Source: Fusibacter ferrireducens
GTDB taxonomy: Bacteria; Bacillota; Clostridia; Peptostreptococcales; Acidaminobacteraceae
Reading direction: 5' to 3'
DNA: 64,000 bases
Assembly: GCF_015352425.1 (NCBI RefSeq)
Contig: NZ_JADKNH010000019.1
Coordinates: 1 to 64,000 of the forward strand
Numbering within the stretch: position 1 is the stretch's first letter; each line of letters begins with the position of its first letter. The position numbers and the translations under genes were made by a program. The notes under the pieces were generated by a model. The model was not told where the DNA came from and did not search any database. It saw only the letters and a program-made list of their open reading frames with translations. Positions 36,609 through 46,383 of this stretch are shown here, one piece after another.

Positions 36609-37133
36609 TTGAATAGAGTTTATGATTTTGGTAATAAAAGATTGGAATTGATACAGAGATTAGAAGTTGGAGAATTGGACAAAGAGACGTTTATTTTAGA
36701 AAACTACAGGTTAATTGGAAATTATATACCTGAGAATTTTAACGTAAACTCTATAGAAGAAGGCGTTGTGAAATATCACTATTTCAATACTAAAGCGAAA
36801 AAACTCATGCTTGAGGCAGATGAACTTGAATTTAGAGATCCAAGGACGTCGGATCGCCTCAAAAATAATGCTTATGAGTTCTATGTAAAGAAGGATAAGA
36901 TAACACTTGCAATGCTTGAATATATTAATTATGAGGATGTGACCGCTTATTTTATCAATATGAATTCTAAGTACCTTGAAGGTTCAATTTATGAGATTTG
37001 TTTCAAAGCGCATGATAAAGTGATATTGCATTCAAAAGATCGTCGTATTTTATATAAATTGAAATGTGCGGGATGCTATGATGAAGGAACGCGCGATTCT
37101 ATAATTGGAGATTATATTAATACTAAGATATAA
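36609..37133 (+). CDS. Hypothetical protein (DUF6648-like)
   Basis: 174 residues from a TTG start (AAAGG eight bases upstream, 12 bases after the phosphoesterase stop). Soluble, mostly helical N-terminus (NKRLELIQRLEVGELDKETFILENYRLI) and a mixed C-terminal half with three Cys. I associate it loosely with DUF6648, a clostridial family of unknown function. The tight spacing makes it the fourth gene of the alarmone-synthetase cluster. Confidence 0.6.
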   Translation: MNRVYDFGNKRLELIQRLEVGELDKETFILENYRLIGNYIPENFNVNSIEEGVVKYHYFNTKAKKLMLEADELEFRDPRTSDRLKNNAYEFYVKKDKITLAMLEYINYEDVTAYFINMNSKYLEGSIYEICFKAHDKVILHSKDRRILYKLKCAGCYDEGTRDSIIGDYINTKI

Positions 37134-37136
37134 ATT

Positions 37137-37192
37137 ATGGCGTTCTTGCAGTGTATTTGCAGTATTCTTGCAGAGGAGGAACGCCATTTTGG
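37137..37192 (+). terminator. Hairpin after the DUF6648-like gene
   Basis: 9-bp stem ATGGCGTTC/GAACGCCAT around a loop with three TTGCAG repeats, followed by TTTTGGATTTT. Confidence 0.6.
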
Positions 37193-37212
37193 ATTTTAAA
37201 GGAGGTTTATAA

Positions 37213-37464
37213 ATGGTAGATTACAAGTTTGATACGCAATTGTTAATTGAAGGTGAAAATCTTTCAGAAGATGAAATTAGCGATTACATCACTCAAAATA
37301 TTGAAGGCGACTGCTTGATTGCAGTGGGTGATGATGAACTGATCAAAATACATTTTCACACCAATACACCTTGGAAAATTCTTGAGTATGCCGCTTCACT
37401 TGGAGATATTCATGATGTTGTTGTGGAAAACATGGAAAGACAGACAAAAGGCCTTAAAGGCTAA
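37213..37464 (+). CDS. Free-standing FakA/YloV-type domain protein
   Basis: 83 residues. GDCLIAVGDDELIKIHFHTNTPWKILEYAASLGDIHDVVVENMERQ closely follows the segment (GDSLVVVGDDxxKVHVHTN...G...IENMxxQ) that lies after the Dak-type domain in FakA/YloV fatty-acid kinases. Here it is a complete small gene with AAGGAGG and ATG, not a fragment next to the rest of the gene. Function of the isolated domain is unknown; it could bind a FakB-like partner or a nucleotide. Followed by a strong terminator. Confidence 0.7.
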   Translation: MVDYKFDTQLLIEGENLSEDEISDYITQNIEGDCLIAVGDDELIKIHFHTNTPWKILEYAASLGDIHDVVVENMERQTKGLKG

Positions 37465-37517
37465 TCATAAAGACATATAAAGCAAGTATACAATCAGGCT
37501 GTTTAGACCCCATGTGG

Positions 37518-37554
37518 AAAAGGTCGTCCAAAGCGAAATGGACGACCTTTTTTT
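37518..37554 (+). terminator. Terminator after the FakA-domain gene
   Basis: 12-13-bp stem AAAGGTCGTCCA/TGGACGACCTTT with an 8-nt loop and seven T. Confidence 0.9.
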
Positions 37555-37624
37555 AGTCATTAGTGTTCCTGTCTGTATGATGGAGAGACGGGCTGCCTAT
37601 TTTAAACACGAAACAATCATAATT

Positions 37625-39796
37625 CTAAATTTTAAATTCATTTACATAAGATTTGAGCGTTTCACTGTTCGTTTTAACGGTATCGACTTCAGTGGTTACG
37701 CGATCAGAGACAATAACGATATCACTGATATTTTCAGCAACCTCTGAAACGCCGCGTGCGCTTTCACCGACTGTGATGGCAATGTTGCTAATGGCTTCAG
37801 TAACTTCACCCACAGAGACCTTCATAGATTCCATCGTCGTGACGAGGTCTCCAAACATCGTATTGAGATCATTGGCATCTTTATGGTATTGATCACCAAG
37901 CTCTAAAAGTTGATCATAATCTTTCAACACTCTAGATTCAATGAAATCAATCAATTGAGTTGCATTGTCTGCCAGCTCATTAACTGAAGTGATGACGCCG
38001 CCAGTCACGTTCTGAATCTCATTAGCTGAAGTTTGACTTGTGACAGCCAGTTTTCGAATTTCATCTGCAACAACGCTGAATCCTTTCCCAGCTTCACCGG
38101 CACGTGCAGCTTCGATGGCAGCATTAAGTGCCAAGAGATTTGTCTGTGTGGCGATATCTAAAATGGAATTAGAAAGTAAGTTGATTTTTTCGACTTCCTT
38201 TGATTTTTGAATAGAAGTGGACAAAACACTCTTGGAGGTTTCATATAGAGCAACAGCATCTGATTTTGCTCTCGTCGAGGAAGATCTCACATCTTCAGAA
38301 CGCACTTTAATTTCTCCTGCAAAGGACATGCCTTCATGTGCCTTATCAACAACGTCTGTGATCAGGGTGTCAATGGTTTGAGTTGTAGCATCAATTTCTT
38401 CAGTTGAAGCACTGGCTTCTTGCATACTCGCAGAAAGTTCTTCTACGCTGGCAGATATATTTTCGATGCTGTCATTTAAACGCTTAACTTGAGTTGCAAC
38501 TTCTACTGAAAGCGTTTCAAGGCCATCCGCATTTTGGTCAATATCTTGGATCATGCCATGAATTTTTTTAAAGAATTTGTTAAAAGTCCTTGCAAGTACT
38601 TGGAATTCGTCATTTACTTTTAAGTAAATTTGCTTTGTAAGATCGTTGTTGTCCGTTGCGCTTGTAAGTTCAGCTGTCAATTGTTTTAAAGGCTTAGTAA
38701 TAGAGCGATAGATGAACACAGAAGATACAAGTAAAACGATAACGCCGACAATTAAAGAAAGATTGGCCGTTGTCTGTGTGGTAGTACTGATGGATTCAAC
38801 GATGTCATTTTCTGCTTTGACGATTTCTGCACTGGTTAACTTTATAGTATCAACAATACGGAGCAAGGTGAACTTTTGAAAGGTCAGTGAACTGTCTATC
38901 GTAAAAAGACGATTGTTTAAATGTGTATAGTTGTTGAGATCTTGCGTTACGGCATGAATGGTTGATGATTTGCCGAGATCGTCTAATTTATTGACAATTG
39001 AAAGCATATTGGTCTGAATTTTCTTTGTGTCTCCAGCCAGTTTAACAAGGACATTTTTATCGCCTGTTATAATGTAATCTTTTTCAAGTAGATGCAGTTT
39101 ATTAATAGCCAATTCAATTTCAATACCATCTGCAAGAGTTAAATAGAGCTTTTCAATTTCAGCTGAATCCTCAAATCCAGCTTGGCTTTTCACAAGCAAA
39201 TTGGCTTTGAGTTCCAATTTTAATTTTTCGATTGCTGAAGTGGCTTTGGATGCACTTGTACTCACCTCTTCTATGGCCTCTTGGCGATCTTTTTTTAGAT
39301 CAATATACTTGTTGAACTCTGTATCATAATCGTTGACGAGACTTTCTATTTCAGTGATTTTAGTCAACGTCAGTTCATTTTTATCTTGTGCCTTAATGCG
39401 TTCAATAGATTCCTTTGCAGCTTTGAGTTCAGAGGCAATAACGGTTAATTGTTCTTCATTTTCAGAGATTTCATATTCACTTTGATTGTAGAGGACATTA
39501 TCAATATTTTTAACGATGCTATTAACCAATGAGCTTGTTTCAACAGTACTATTCAAATTGATAATACCATTAACTGTAATAAGTAAGGATGCTACAATAA
39601 TGACAAATAAAAGGCTGTAACTTGTAAGTAATTTAACGCGGACATTTAAAATTGTTTTTTTTGAGATACTATCTTGACTTGAGCTTGCTTTTCGCCTAAA
39701 AGGATGCTTAAATTTGGGGACTATGCTCTTTTTAGATTTTAGCCCCTTTTCCCCTTTTTCTTTTTTTTCTTTTTTTTCTTTTTTGGTCGAGCGCAT
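37625..39796 (-). CDS. Methyl-accepting chemotaxis protein
   Basis: 723 residues. It begins with an unusual cytoplasmic Lys/Glu-rich tail ([19 protein letters not shown]) before the first membrane segment (about 52-75). A 270-residue extracellular helical sensor follows, then the second membrane segment (about 345-365), HAMP, and a methyl-accepting domain with the invariant tip [20 protein letters not shown]. Signals to CheA through CheW/CheV. The C-terminal CheR-tethering pentapeptide is absent. AGGAGGG precedes the ATG at the right distance, so the Lys tail is genuinely translated. Ligand unknown. Confidence 0.92.
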   Translation of the reverse strand: MRSTKKEKKEKKEKGEKGLKSKKSIVPKFKHPFRRKASSSQDSISKKTILNVRVKLLTSYSLLFVIIVASLLITVNGIINLNSTVETSSLVNSIVKNIDNVLYNQSEYEISENEEQLTVIASELKAAKESIERIKAQDKNELTLTKITEIESLVNDYDTEFNKYIDLKKDRQEAIEEVSTSASKATSAIEKLKLELKANLLVKSQAGFEDSAEIEKLYLTLADGIEIELAINKLHLLEKDYIITGDKNVLVKLAGDTKKIQTNMLSIVNKLDDLGKSSTIHAVTQDLNNYTHLNNRLFTIDSSLTFQKFTLLRIVDTIKLTSAEIVKAENDIVESISTTTQTTANLSLIVGVIVLLVSSVFIYRSITKPLKQLTAELTSATDNNDLTKQIYLKVNDEFQVLARTFNKFFKKIHGMIQDIDQNADGLETLSVEVATQVKRLNDSIENISASVEELSASMQEASASTEEIDATTQTIDTLITDVVDKAHEGMSFAGEIKVRSEDVRSSSTRAKSDAVALYETSKSVLSTSIQKSKEVEKINLLSNSILDIATQTNLLALNAAIEAARAGEAGKGFSVVADEIRKLAVTSQTSANEIQNVTGGVITSVNELADNATQLIDFIESRVLKDYDQLLELGDQYHKDANDLNTMFGDLVTTMESMKVSVGEVTEAISNIAITVGESARGVSEVAENISDIVIVSDRVTTEVDTVKTNSETLKSYVNEFKI
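39731..39786 (-). repeat. A-rich 9-bp tandem repeats at the chemoreceptor 5' end
   Basis: On the coding strand the units are AAAAAAGAA repeated three times with A8 runs, giving the Lys-Lys-Glu tail. Slippage by 9 bp keeps the frame; slippage in an A8 run would break it. Confidence 0.85.
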
Positions 39797-40062
39797 TTTT
39801 CCCTCCTACACTGTATTTCGTTGCTGATGATTGAGTATATACACTTATGCGATAAGGCATTTCTGCATGTTCTCTACTTACCATTATATACAAAAAAACA
39901 ATAATTTTAAATTATATTTTAGCAATGTTTAAATTTGAGGGCGTTAATAAGAGTCTTTGAGCATAAATTATCTAGAAAAGGGTAAATAAGAAATAGGCGA
40001 ATTTTGAAGTTTGAATGTAGGGCGGTAAAAGCATAGTATACAAACAGGACGGAGGTGCGATT

Positions 40063-40488
40063 ATGTTAGAAATGAAAAAAATTGAAGTGGGCAAGTCGAT
40101 GGTGATTCAAAGGAAGATCATGGAAGAAGATACATCGTTAAACTATGGTAGCGGGAAAATAGAAAATCTTTTTGCGACGCCAAGACTGGTTGCATTGATG
40201 ATTGAAGCAAGTTCAATGCTTGTTGACAATATGTTGCCAGAAGGGTTTGTATCTGTTGGCAAGCATATTGAAGTAGACCATTTCAAACCGACAATGCTGG
40301 GCGGAACGGTTTCTGTTGCTGTAAAGGTACTGGAATCTAGTGAAGATAAATTGACGTTAAGTATGGAGGCATATGATGAAATTGGTAAAATAGGCGAAGG
40401 TAAACATGTGCGTTACATCGTCAATCAAAAGAAACTCCAAGAAAGAGCATACTTGAGAGAAACAGAGATTCATCAACCAGAGTATTAA
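40063..40488 (+). CDS. FlK-like hot-dog thioesterase
   Basis: 141 residues. ATPRLVALMIEASSMLVDNMLP, SVGKHIEVDHFKPT and IGEGKHVRYIVN follow the fluoroacetyl-CoA thioesterase (FlK) family of hot-dog proteins, which hydrolyse acyl-CoA; the family's Thr, Glu and His catalytic positions appear as T in ATPR, E in IEAS and H in VDHF. Physiological substrate is unlikely to be fluoroacetyl-CoA in most clostridia. CGGAGGTG precedes the ATG. Monocistronic with a terminator. Confidence 0.82.
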   Translation: MLEMKKIEVGKSMVIQRKIMEEDTSLNYGSGKIENLFATPRLVALMIEASSMLVDNMLPEGFVSVGKHIEVDHFKPTMLGGTVSVAVKVLESSEDKLTLSMEAYDEIGKIGEGKHVRYIVNQKKLQERAYLRETEIHQPEY

Positions 40489-40535
40489 GATGAATTGCAT
40501 TATGTCCTTAAATAAGATAATATAATATCAAAAGT

Positions 40536-40568
40536 AAAAAGATTTGTGACTGTCACAGATCTTTTTTT
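40536..40568 (+). terminator. Terminator of the thioesterase gene
   Basis: About 14-bp stem AAAAAGATTTGTGA/TCACAGATCTTTTT (one G-U) with a 3-nt loop and seven T. Confidence 0.88.
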
Positions 40569-40628
40569 GATAGATCGCATTTGGAATTAGGTGCGATTTA
40601 TTAAAAAAATGATGAAAAGAGGCCTTAA

Positions 40629-41282
40629 ATGAACTATTTTAAAGATATAGAAGCCATTATATTTGATCTTGATGGTACGCTTGTGGATTCCATGTGGATA
40701 TGGAAACAGATTGATATTGATTTTTTAGAGAAAAGGGGTTATGCACTTCCAGATGATTTGCAAAAGAGCATTGAAGGGATGAGTTTTACAGAAACCGCTT
40801 CATATTTTATTAAACGATTTAACTTAGTGGAAACACTTGATGAAATAAAAGAAGAGTGGAATAAAATGGCGCAGCAATTTTATGCAGAAGAAATAAAACT
40901 TAAAGAGAATGTGCACTTGGTTATAGATTATGCACATCGTCACAACATTAAGTTGGGGATTGGCACAAGTAATTCCAAGGAACTGTTGTTGACGGTGTTA
41001 GAAGCTAATGGCATTCAGTCATGCTTCCATAGTTTGAGAACATCTTGTGAAGTTGAAGCCGGGAAGCCAAGTCCAGACATTTTTCTTAAAGTTGCTGAGG
41101 ACTTAGGCGTAGCACCTGATAAATGTCTGGTCTTTGAAGATACACATGCAGGCATTTTAGCAGGTCGGAATGCAGGCATGAAAGTGGTTGCCATTTACGA
41201 TGCGTTGTCGGAGCCCTATACTGAAATCATAAAGGAAGATGCAGATCACTACATCTTAAATTACACAGAACTTATGGAATAA
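40629..41282 (+). CDS. HAD-superfamily phosphatase (phosphoglucomutase-like)
   Basis: 217 residues. Motif I IFDLDGTLVDSM, motif II LGIGTSNS, motif III Lys in EAGKPSPDIF and motif IV VFEDTHAGILAGRNAGM identify a subclass IA HAD hydrolase of the beta-phosphoglucomutase/phosphatase type with a helical cap (about 15-85). Substrate not predictable. No strong ribosome site except GAGG ten bases upstream. Its stop is four bases from the convergent GGDEF-EAL gene. Confidence 0.87.
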   Translation: MNYFKDIEAIIFDLDGTLVDSMWIWKQIDIDFLEKRGYALPDDLQKSIEGMSFTETASYFIKRFNLVETLDEIKEEWNKMAQQFYAEEIKLKENVHLVIDYAHRHNIKLGIGTSNSKELLLTVLEANGIQSCFHSLRTSCEVEAGKPSPDIFLKVAEDLGVAPDKCLVFEDTHAGILAGRNAGMKVVAIYDALSEPYTEIIKEDADHYILNYTELME

Positions 41283-41286
41283 GACT

Positions 41287-42882
41287 TTATTTGTTTCGAA
41301 TATGATAAATTTTAATGTCCTCCTCGAGGATTGTGCTGATAATTTTTTCTTTTGTAACGGGATAACCATAGTAATAGCCCTGAACATATTTATAGGAGAA
41401 ATGTTCTAAATAGTTTAAATGTGTATCGCTTTCAATCCCCTTAATAATAACGCCAATATTGAGGTCGTGAATGATGTCTATAAGTGCTTTAAGGATGCTG
41501 TGATCATTAGCATGTTCATAAAAAAAGCTGATGTCAATCTTCAAGAAATCGATAGGCAGTTTTTTGAGGTAATTTAGGGATAAATACTCTTTACCAAAAT
41601 CATCAATAATGATTCTAAAGCCAACTGTTCTTAAAGCCATAATTTGTGAAAAAACGGCATCAAAATCATTTTCAATAATTGTTTCACTTATTTCCAAACA
41701 GATCGTACTCGGATCTGTTTTTTTCTCATTCAAGATATTTTCAAGATCTTTAATAGCGATTGCTGCCAAGAGTTCCTTAGAGGAGAGATTAAATGAAATG
41801 TAAACAGGTTTATCTGAGTTGTTGACGATATTGTTGAGATCACAAACTTCATTAAATACAAATTTATGAATGTGATCCATTAAATTAAGTTCTTTAGAAA
41901 TGGCTAAGAACGTGCTAGGTGGAATATTGCCTAAAGAACTCTGCCATCTGAGCATGGCTTCAATGAACTGGATACCATTTGTCTTTATATCGTAGACAGG
42001 TTGATAATGAATCAATAGAGCATCATTGTAGACGTCGTTTTGAAATTCTTCCTGCAATTGACTGATGTAAGTAGATTTTTTCTTAGTGTTTTCATCATAG
42101 TATGCAAATTGATTTTTGCCTGCATTTTTGGCTGAATACATTGCCATATCAGCACTTCCAATAATTTCGTCATACATGCTGCCGTGAAGGGGAACAATTG
42201 CGATGCCCATACTAAAAGACATGAGAAATTCATGATTTCTCACATAGAGCGGTTGTTCGAAGTCGGTATAGAGTTTTTTAGCAAGATAATTAATCGTATC
42301 ATAGTCATAAATGTCTTCTGTTAATACGATGAATTCATCACCGCCAAATCGATAGACTTTGCCGCAATCAATAACGCTCGTTGACAATCTTTCAGATATA
42401 TTGACGAGCATTTCATCGCCAAAGGTATGGCCGTAATGATCATTAATGTGTTTGAAATTATCGAAATCTATAAAGAAGAGTGCCCCTTTTATAACGGTTT
42501 GAGAAGAGCGCATAAGCAACTTTTGAATGTCCAATTTTAGCGTATGGCGATTTGGAAGATGTGTGAGGCAATCATAAAAAGCGTAATCCTCTATTGTCTT
42601 TTGCTTTTCAACAAGAGTATTCTTTTGAGATTCTAGCATATTGCGTTGTGAGACGAGTGCCTCATTTTGAGCTTTCAATTCATCTTCCGAAGCAATTAGT
42701 GTCTCAAGTAAATTGTGAAATTCATGCTCTTTTTGAATGAGTGTTTTCTCTATATTTTTACATCTGCGGACATAGGAAAGAAGATAGATCATCAAGATAA
42801 TGACAAGTAAAAAAAGCGCTATCATTATAATGATTATGTTAAAACTACCTTCCGCATAATTGGGTATCATAAATGATGTCAT
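41287..42882 (-). CDS. GGDEF-EAL protein: active-looking cyclase, degenerate EAL
   Basis: 531 residues. One N-terminal membrane segment (about 13-36), a coiled coil (about 40-90), a GGDEF domain (about 100-260) with intact RFGGDEF and no RxxD inhibitory site five residues before it, then an EAL domain (about 285-525). In EAL the signature reads EAM instead of EAL, and the usual EGVE loop reads KGIE, losing a conserved metal/catalytic Glu, while DDFG, ISETII and the lysine in LKID are kept. I infer diguanylate cyclase activity with an EAL domain that is sensory or inactive. AGGGGG precedes the ATG. Confidence 0.85.
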   Translation of the reverse strand: MTSFMIPNYAEGSFNIIIIMIALFLLVIILMIYLLSYVRRCKNIEKTLIQKEHEFHNLLETLIASEDELKAQNEALVSQRNMLESQKNTLVEKQKTIEDYAFYDCLTHLPNRHTLKLDIQKLLMRSSQTVIKGALFFIDFDNFKHINDHYGHTFGDEMLVNISERLSTSVIDCGKVYRFGGDEFIVLTEDIYDYDTINYLAKKLYTDFEQPLYVRNHEFLMSFSMGIAIVPLHGSMYDEIIGSADMAMYSAKNAGKNQFAYYDENTKKKSTYISQLQEEFQNDVYNDALLIHYQPVYDIKTNGIQFIEAMLRWQSSLGNIPPSTFLAISKELNLMDHIHKFVFNEVCDLNNIVNNSDKPVYISFNLSSKELLAAIAIKDLENILNEKKTDPSTICLEISETIIENDFDAVFSQIMALRTVGFRIIIDDFGKEYLSLNYLKKLPIDFLKIDISFFYEHANDHSILKALIDIIHDLNIGVIIKGIESDTHLNYLEHFSYKYVQGYYYGYPVTKEKIISTILEEDIKIYHIRNK

Positions 42883-42952
42883 AAAAAAGCCCCCTAAGTA
42901 TATTTTCTCTTTATACCCACTGTAAAGTTTGATAAATCATTTTGATTAAAGC

Positions 42953-42982
42953 TTGTTATTGTAGTTTGATATTTGATATAAT
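42953..42982 (+). promoter_or_regulatory. Candidate promoter of rlmD
   Basis: TTGTTA, 18-nt spacer, TATAAT, about 30 bases before the gene. Confidence 0.55.
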
Positions 42983-43017
42983 CAAAGTCGAATTTTAAAT
43001 TTGAAAGGATGTTGAAT

Positions 43018-44394
43018 TTGAAAAAGGGCGATGAGATAACGATTAAAATTGAAAAAATGAAGTATCCGAATGTTGGCATTGGATTTTATAATGATAAAAA
43101 GATTCATGTGAAGAATGTCTTGGAAGGTCAAACTATAAGATGTAGAGTGAGTAAGAATAGAAGTGAAAAAAGAGAAGCACGATTACTTGAAATCATTGAG
43201 AAAAGTCCTAAAGAGCAAGATTCATTTTGCGAGCATTATGGTCTTTGTGGGGGATGTCTATTTCAAACGCTCTCAGGTGATGGACAACTTCAAACCAAGT
43301 ATGACATGGTGAAATTGCTCTTTGATGAAGCGGGATTGGAAATTCCTTTTGAAGGGATATTGCCGAGTCCTCAAATTTTCGAGTATCGAAATAAGATGGA
43401 GTTTTCATTTGGAGATGAGGCTAAAGATGGCCCGTTGAGATTGGGGATGCATAAAAAAGGGCGATACCATGATGTCGTTAATGTGGACAAGTGTCATTTG
43501 ATAGATGAGGACTACAGAATTGTATTGAGAAGTGTTTTGGCATTTATGACGCGCAATGGTGTGCCAAAATACAATAAAAATACAATGATAGGATTTTTAA
43601 GACATCTAGTTGTTCGTAAAAGCTATAAAACAGGTGAAATTCTAATCGGATTATCCGCATCTACGCAGGCAATTGATCACAAGGGCACGCCATTTAACAC
43701 AAAAGCTTTTTCAGAAATGCTTTTAGAGTTGCCGCTTAAAGGGCAAATTGTTGGGATTCTCTATGTAAAAAATGATGGCATCAGCGATGCGGTGCAAGGT
43801 GAATATGATATTCTATTTGGCCGAGATTATCTATTTGAAAAGCTTTACGGGCTCTCATTCAAAGTCTCTTTTTATGCCTTCTTTCAAACGAATACAGAAG
43901 GTGCAGAACGGCTTTATGAAGCAGCACTGAATATGATTCCCAATTTAGAAGGTAAAGTCGCTTTCGACCTTTTTAGTGGCACTGGAACGATTGGACAAAT
44001 CATGTCGAAAAAGGCAAAAAAAGTGATTGGCATTGAAATCGTTGAGGATGCGGTTCAATCGGCTAAAGAAAATATGAAACTCAACGAGATCCACAACTGT
44101 GAGTTTTTATGTGGAGATGTTTTTAAGGTGCTCAATGAGATCTCAACAAAACCAGATATTATTGTGGTTGATCCACCGAGAAGCGGTATGGGAGAGAAGG
44201 CGACGATTAAAGTAGCCAGTTATGGTGTCGATGAGATCCTATACATTTCATGTAATCCGAAGTCTTTACTTGAAGATCTTATGGTTTTGAAAAGACAAGG
44301 CTATCAAGCAGAAAAAATCTTGCTTGTAGATATGTTTCCTTGGACAGGTGCCGTGGAAAGTATCTGTTTACTAAGAAGGGTTTGCAACGGTTAG
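43018..44394 (+). CDS. 23S rRNA (uracil-C5) methyltransferase RlmD/RlmCD-type
   Basis: 458 residues from the TTG at 43018, eight bases after AAAGGATG; an ATG at 43009 is embedded in that ribosome site. N-terminal TRAM domain (about 1-55), the [4Fe-4S] cluster motif CEHYGLCGGC (with a third Cys pair partner upstream in the family), SAM-binding FDLFSGTGTIG, and the catalytic-Cys motif ISCNPKSL. Methylates U1939 (RlmD) or U747/U1939 (RlmCD) in 23S rRNA; which cannot be told. Confidence 0.9.
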   Translation: MKKGDEITIKIEKMKYPNVGIGFYNDKKIHVKNVLEGQTIRCRVSKNRSEKREARLLEIIEKSPKEQDSFCEHYGLCGGCLFQTLSGDGQLQTKYDMVKLLFDEAGLEIPFEGILPSPQIFEYRNKMEFSFGDEAKDGPLRLGMHKKGRYHDVVNVDKCHLIDEDYRIVLRSVLAFMTRNGVPKYNKNTMIGFLRHLVVRKSYKTGEILIGLSASTQAIDHKGTPFNTKAFSEMLLELPLKGQIVGILYVKNDGISDAVQGEYDILFGRDYLFEKLYGLSFKVSFYAFFQTNTEGAERLYEAALNMIPNLEGKVAFDLFSGTGTIGQIMSKKAKKVIGIEIVEDAVQSAKENMKLNEIHNCEFLCGDVFKVLNEISTKPDIIVVDPPRSGMGEKATIKVASYGVDEILYISCNPKSLLEDLMVLKRQGYQAEKILLVDMFPWTGAVESICLLRRVCNG

Positions 44395-44506
44395 AAGAAC
44401 TTAGAAGAGTATAAAATTGCCGACTTGCCTACATTTTGCGGACTCTAAAAAAAGGGGCAATCGGGAAAATACCTAATTGACCTCTGAAAAACAATAAACA
44501 TAAAGG

Positions 44507-44553
44507 AATGCTAGAAATGAGGCTTACGTTGAGTCCTTTCTAGCATTTTTTTA
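44507..44553 (+). terminator. Terminator of rlmD
   Basis: 11-bp stem AATGCTAGAAA/TTTCTAGCATT with a 19-nt loop and seven T, 110 bases after the stop. Confidence 0.8.
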
Positions 44554-44640
44554 TCTGGATTTTGTTTTTATCTCACTTATGCCTGATTTTTGAGCATAAC
44601 AAAAATAAGTTTGATCCAGAGGCGATTGTCATAATTAAAA

Positions 44641-46374
44641 TTATGCTGCTTGGTCAATTTTCCCTTCAAATCTTTTGATTTTACCCATTAAAAACTTATG
44701 ATATTTGTCTATGTTTTTACCAAAAGCGAATAGCATAAATTCTTTTAGTACCTTATCTTGTGAACGATGGTTAAACTGTCTGAAGTCATCGTTTGCTTTC
44801 ATATTTCCAAAGAAACCTTCCGTTTGAATAGAGCGAATTTGTCTGTTTAGAATGCCCTTGTCACTGTGTATATTATTGTATGATTTTTCTTTTAAACCGT
44901 CCCAGCATTCATTGACTTTTATCACTTTGTTTTTAGCACGGTGCTTGTTTTCATCGTATTTGTATAAACATTTTGGCTTTAGTTCACAATTACTGCAATC
45001 TTTGCAAGAGTAAACTTGATGTGTTTGCGTATAGCCTTTCGAGTGGCTGACCTGTGTTTTATCAAATGTAATCAAGCGATTATTTGCGCAAAGATAACCT
45101 GAGTCTACTTTCGTCATATTTCTATACTTACCAATATCACCTTTGTAAGCACGCTTTTTCATCCTTTCATGTTCTTGGAGTTTGATAAAACTCTCAATCC
45201 CTTTTTGTTGAAGAAAAAGCAAGTTCTTTTCACTACTATAACCGCTGTCTGCCGTCACTTCGTTCGGATAGTGGCCAAGATGTTCTTGATGCATCTCAAG
45301 TACGGGTATTAAAGGATTGTAATCTGTGCGATCTGCACTCACATAACTATGCACCACAAAGTAGTTTTCAACTGCAACCTGTACATTGTAAGCCGGTTTG
45401 AGTTGACCATTCATCATATGATCATCTTTCATCCTCATAAAGGTTGCTTCCAAGTCTGTTTTGGAATAACTATTTCTATCTGATCTCATGATTTTAAATG
45501 ATGTTTTATATCTCATCAGTCGCTCACCAAAGACTTCAAATCTTTCGTATAGCTTTTGAAGATCGCTTTTCCGTTGGCCTTTTCCATCAACGAATGCAAT
45601 GCCTTCTCCTTTAGCAATCACCATAAGTTTCGCTTGTATTCTAAGCATTTCTAGTGGCGACATGTTATCGATCTCAATGAGTGCATTATTAGATAGCTTT
45701 TTCTTGTCGTTAGCTTTTCTTAATCGGTTCTTTTGGATGACTTCACGCACTTTTTCCATACCTTCGATTATGAACATGTTCATGGTGGAAAGTGTGTACT
45801 TCACATCGTAAGCATTTTCTGTAATTAGGGTATTGTAATCATTATAACTATTCTCAATAGCATCTAGTAATCCTACAAGGTGGTAATTTAAACTGCCGCG
45901 CCAAACAAATGTGTAACGATTGGCATTCGCTTCAATTTTTGTTCCATCAATGAACAGCGCTTTTAATGACACAAAGCCTTCTTTTTCTAGTTTTCTTATG
46001 AACTGATAATGTAAGTCCTTAAGAATCTCGTTCGTTAGTTTGTTATTGATGAAATCATAGAAAGCATCGCGCTGTGGCCTTTCTCCTTGAGCAAGCCAAA
46101 TGTAGGCAAGGTCTCTTGTGCAGAGTTCTACAATTCGGTCTACTGCTCTTACACCTCTAAGCGCAGAATAGACTAATATTGAAAATAACATAATGGGATT
46201 GTAACCTTTTCGTCCCAACCTACTGTACTGATTTAACAAACTGGAGAAATCCAGTTCTTTCATAACACGTTTTACGATGTGTACAGAATCATCTGATGGA
46301 ACACCAATTTGGTATAAATTATAATTTATTCGTAGTTGCCCTAATTCAAAAAAATCGTTATAATAATTATGCAT
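44641..46374 (-). CDS. IS1182-family transposase, intact
   Basis: 577 residues. N-terminal SDDSVHIVKRVMKELDFSSL and LRGVRAVDRIVELC match the IS1182 (DUF772) transposase head. DDE residues can be placed in ALFIDGTKIEANANRY (Asp), TADSGYSSEKN (Asp) and RSIQTEGFFGNMKAND (Glu); a Cys-rich CKDCSNCELKPKC insert is typical of the family. The frame is intact. There is no good ribosome site before the ATG, as usual for transposases. Confidence 0.9.
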   Translation of the reverse strand: MHNYYNDFFELGQLRINYNLYQIGVPSDDSVHIVKRVMKELDFSSLLNQYSRLGRKGYNPIMLFSILVYSALRGVRAVDRIVELCTRDLAYIWLAQGERPQRDAFYDFINNKLTNEILKDLHYQFIRKLEKEGFVSLKALFIDGTKIEANANRYTFVWRGSLNYHLVGLLDAIENSYNDYNTLITENAYDVKYTLSTMNMFIIEGMEKVREVIQKNRLRKANDKKKLSNNALIEIDNMSPLEMLRIQAKLMVIAKGEGIAFVDGKGQRKSDLQKLYERFEVFGERLMRYKTSFKIMRSDRNSYSKTDLEATFMRMKDDHMMNGQLKPAYNVQVAVENYFVVHSYVSADRTDYNPLIPVLEMHQEHLGHYPNEVTADSGYSSEKNLLFLQQKGIESFIKLQEHERMKKRAYKGDIGKYRNMTKVDSGYLCANNRLITFDKTQVSHSKGYTQTHQVYSCKDCSNCELKPKCLYKYDENKHRAKNKVIKVNECWDGLKEKSYNNIHSDKGILNRQIRSIQTEGFFGNMKANDDFRQFNHRSQDKVLKEFMLFAFGKNIDKYHKFLMGKIKRFEGKIDQAA

Positions 46375-46383
46375 GTTTTTATT

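Noticed and set aside
43009-43017. ATG at 43009 as the rlmD start
   Set aside because: It is part of the AAAGGATG ribosome site; the TTG at 43018 has normal spacing. Not excluded by experiment.
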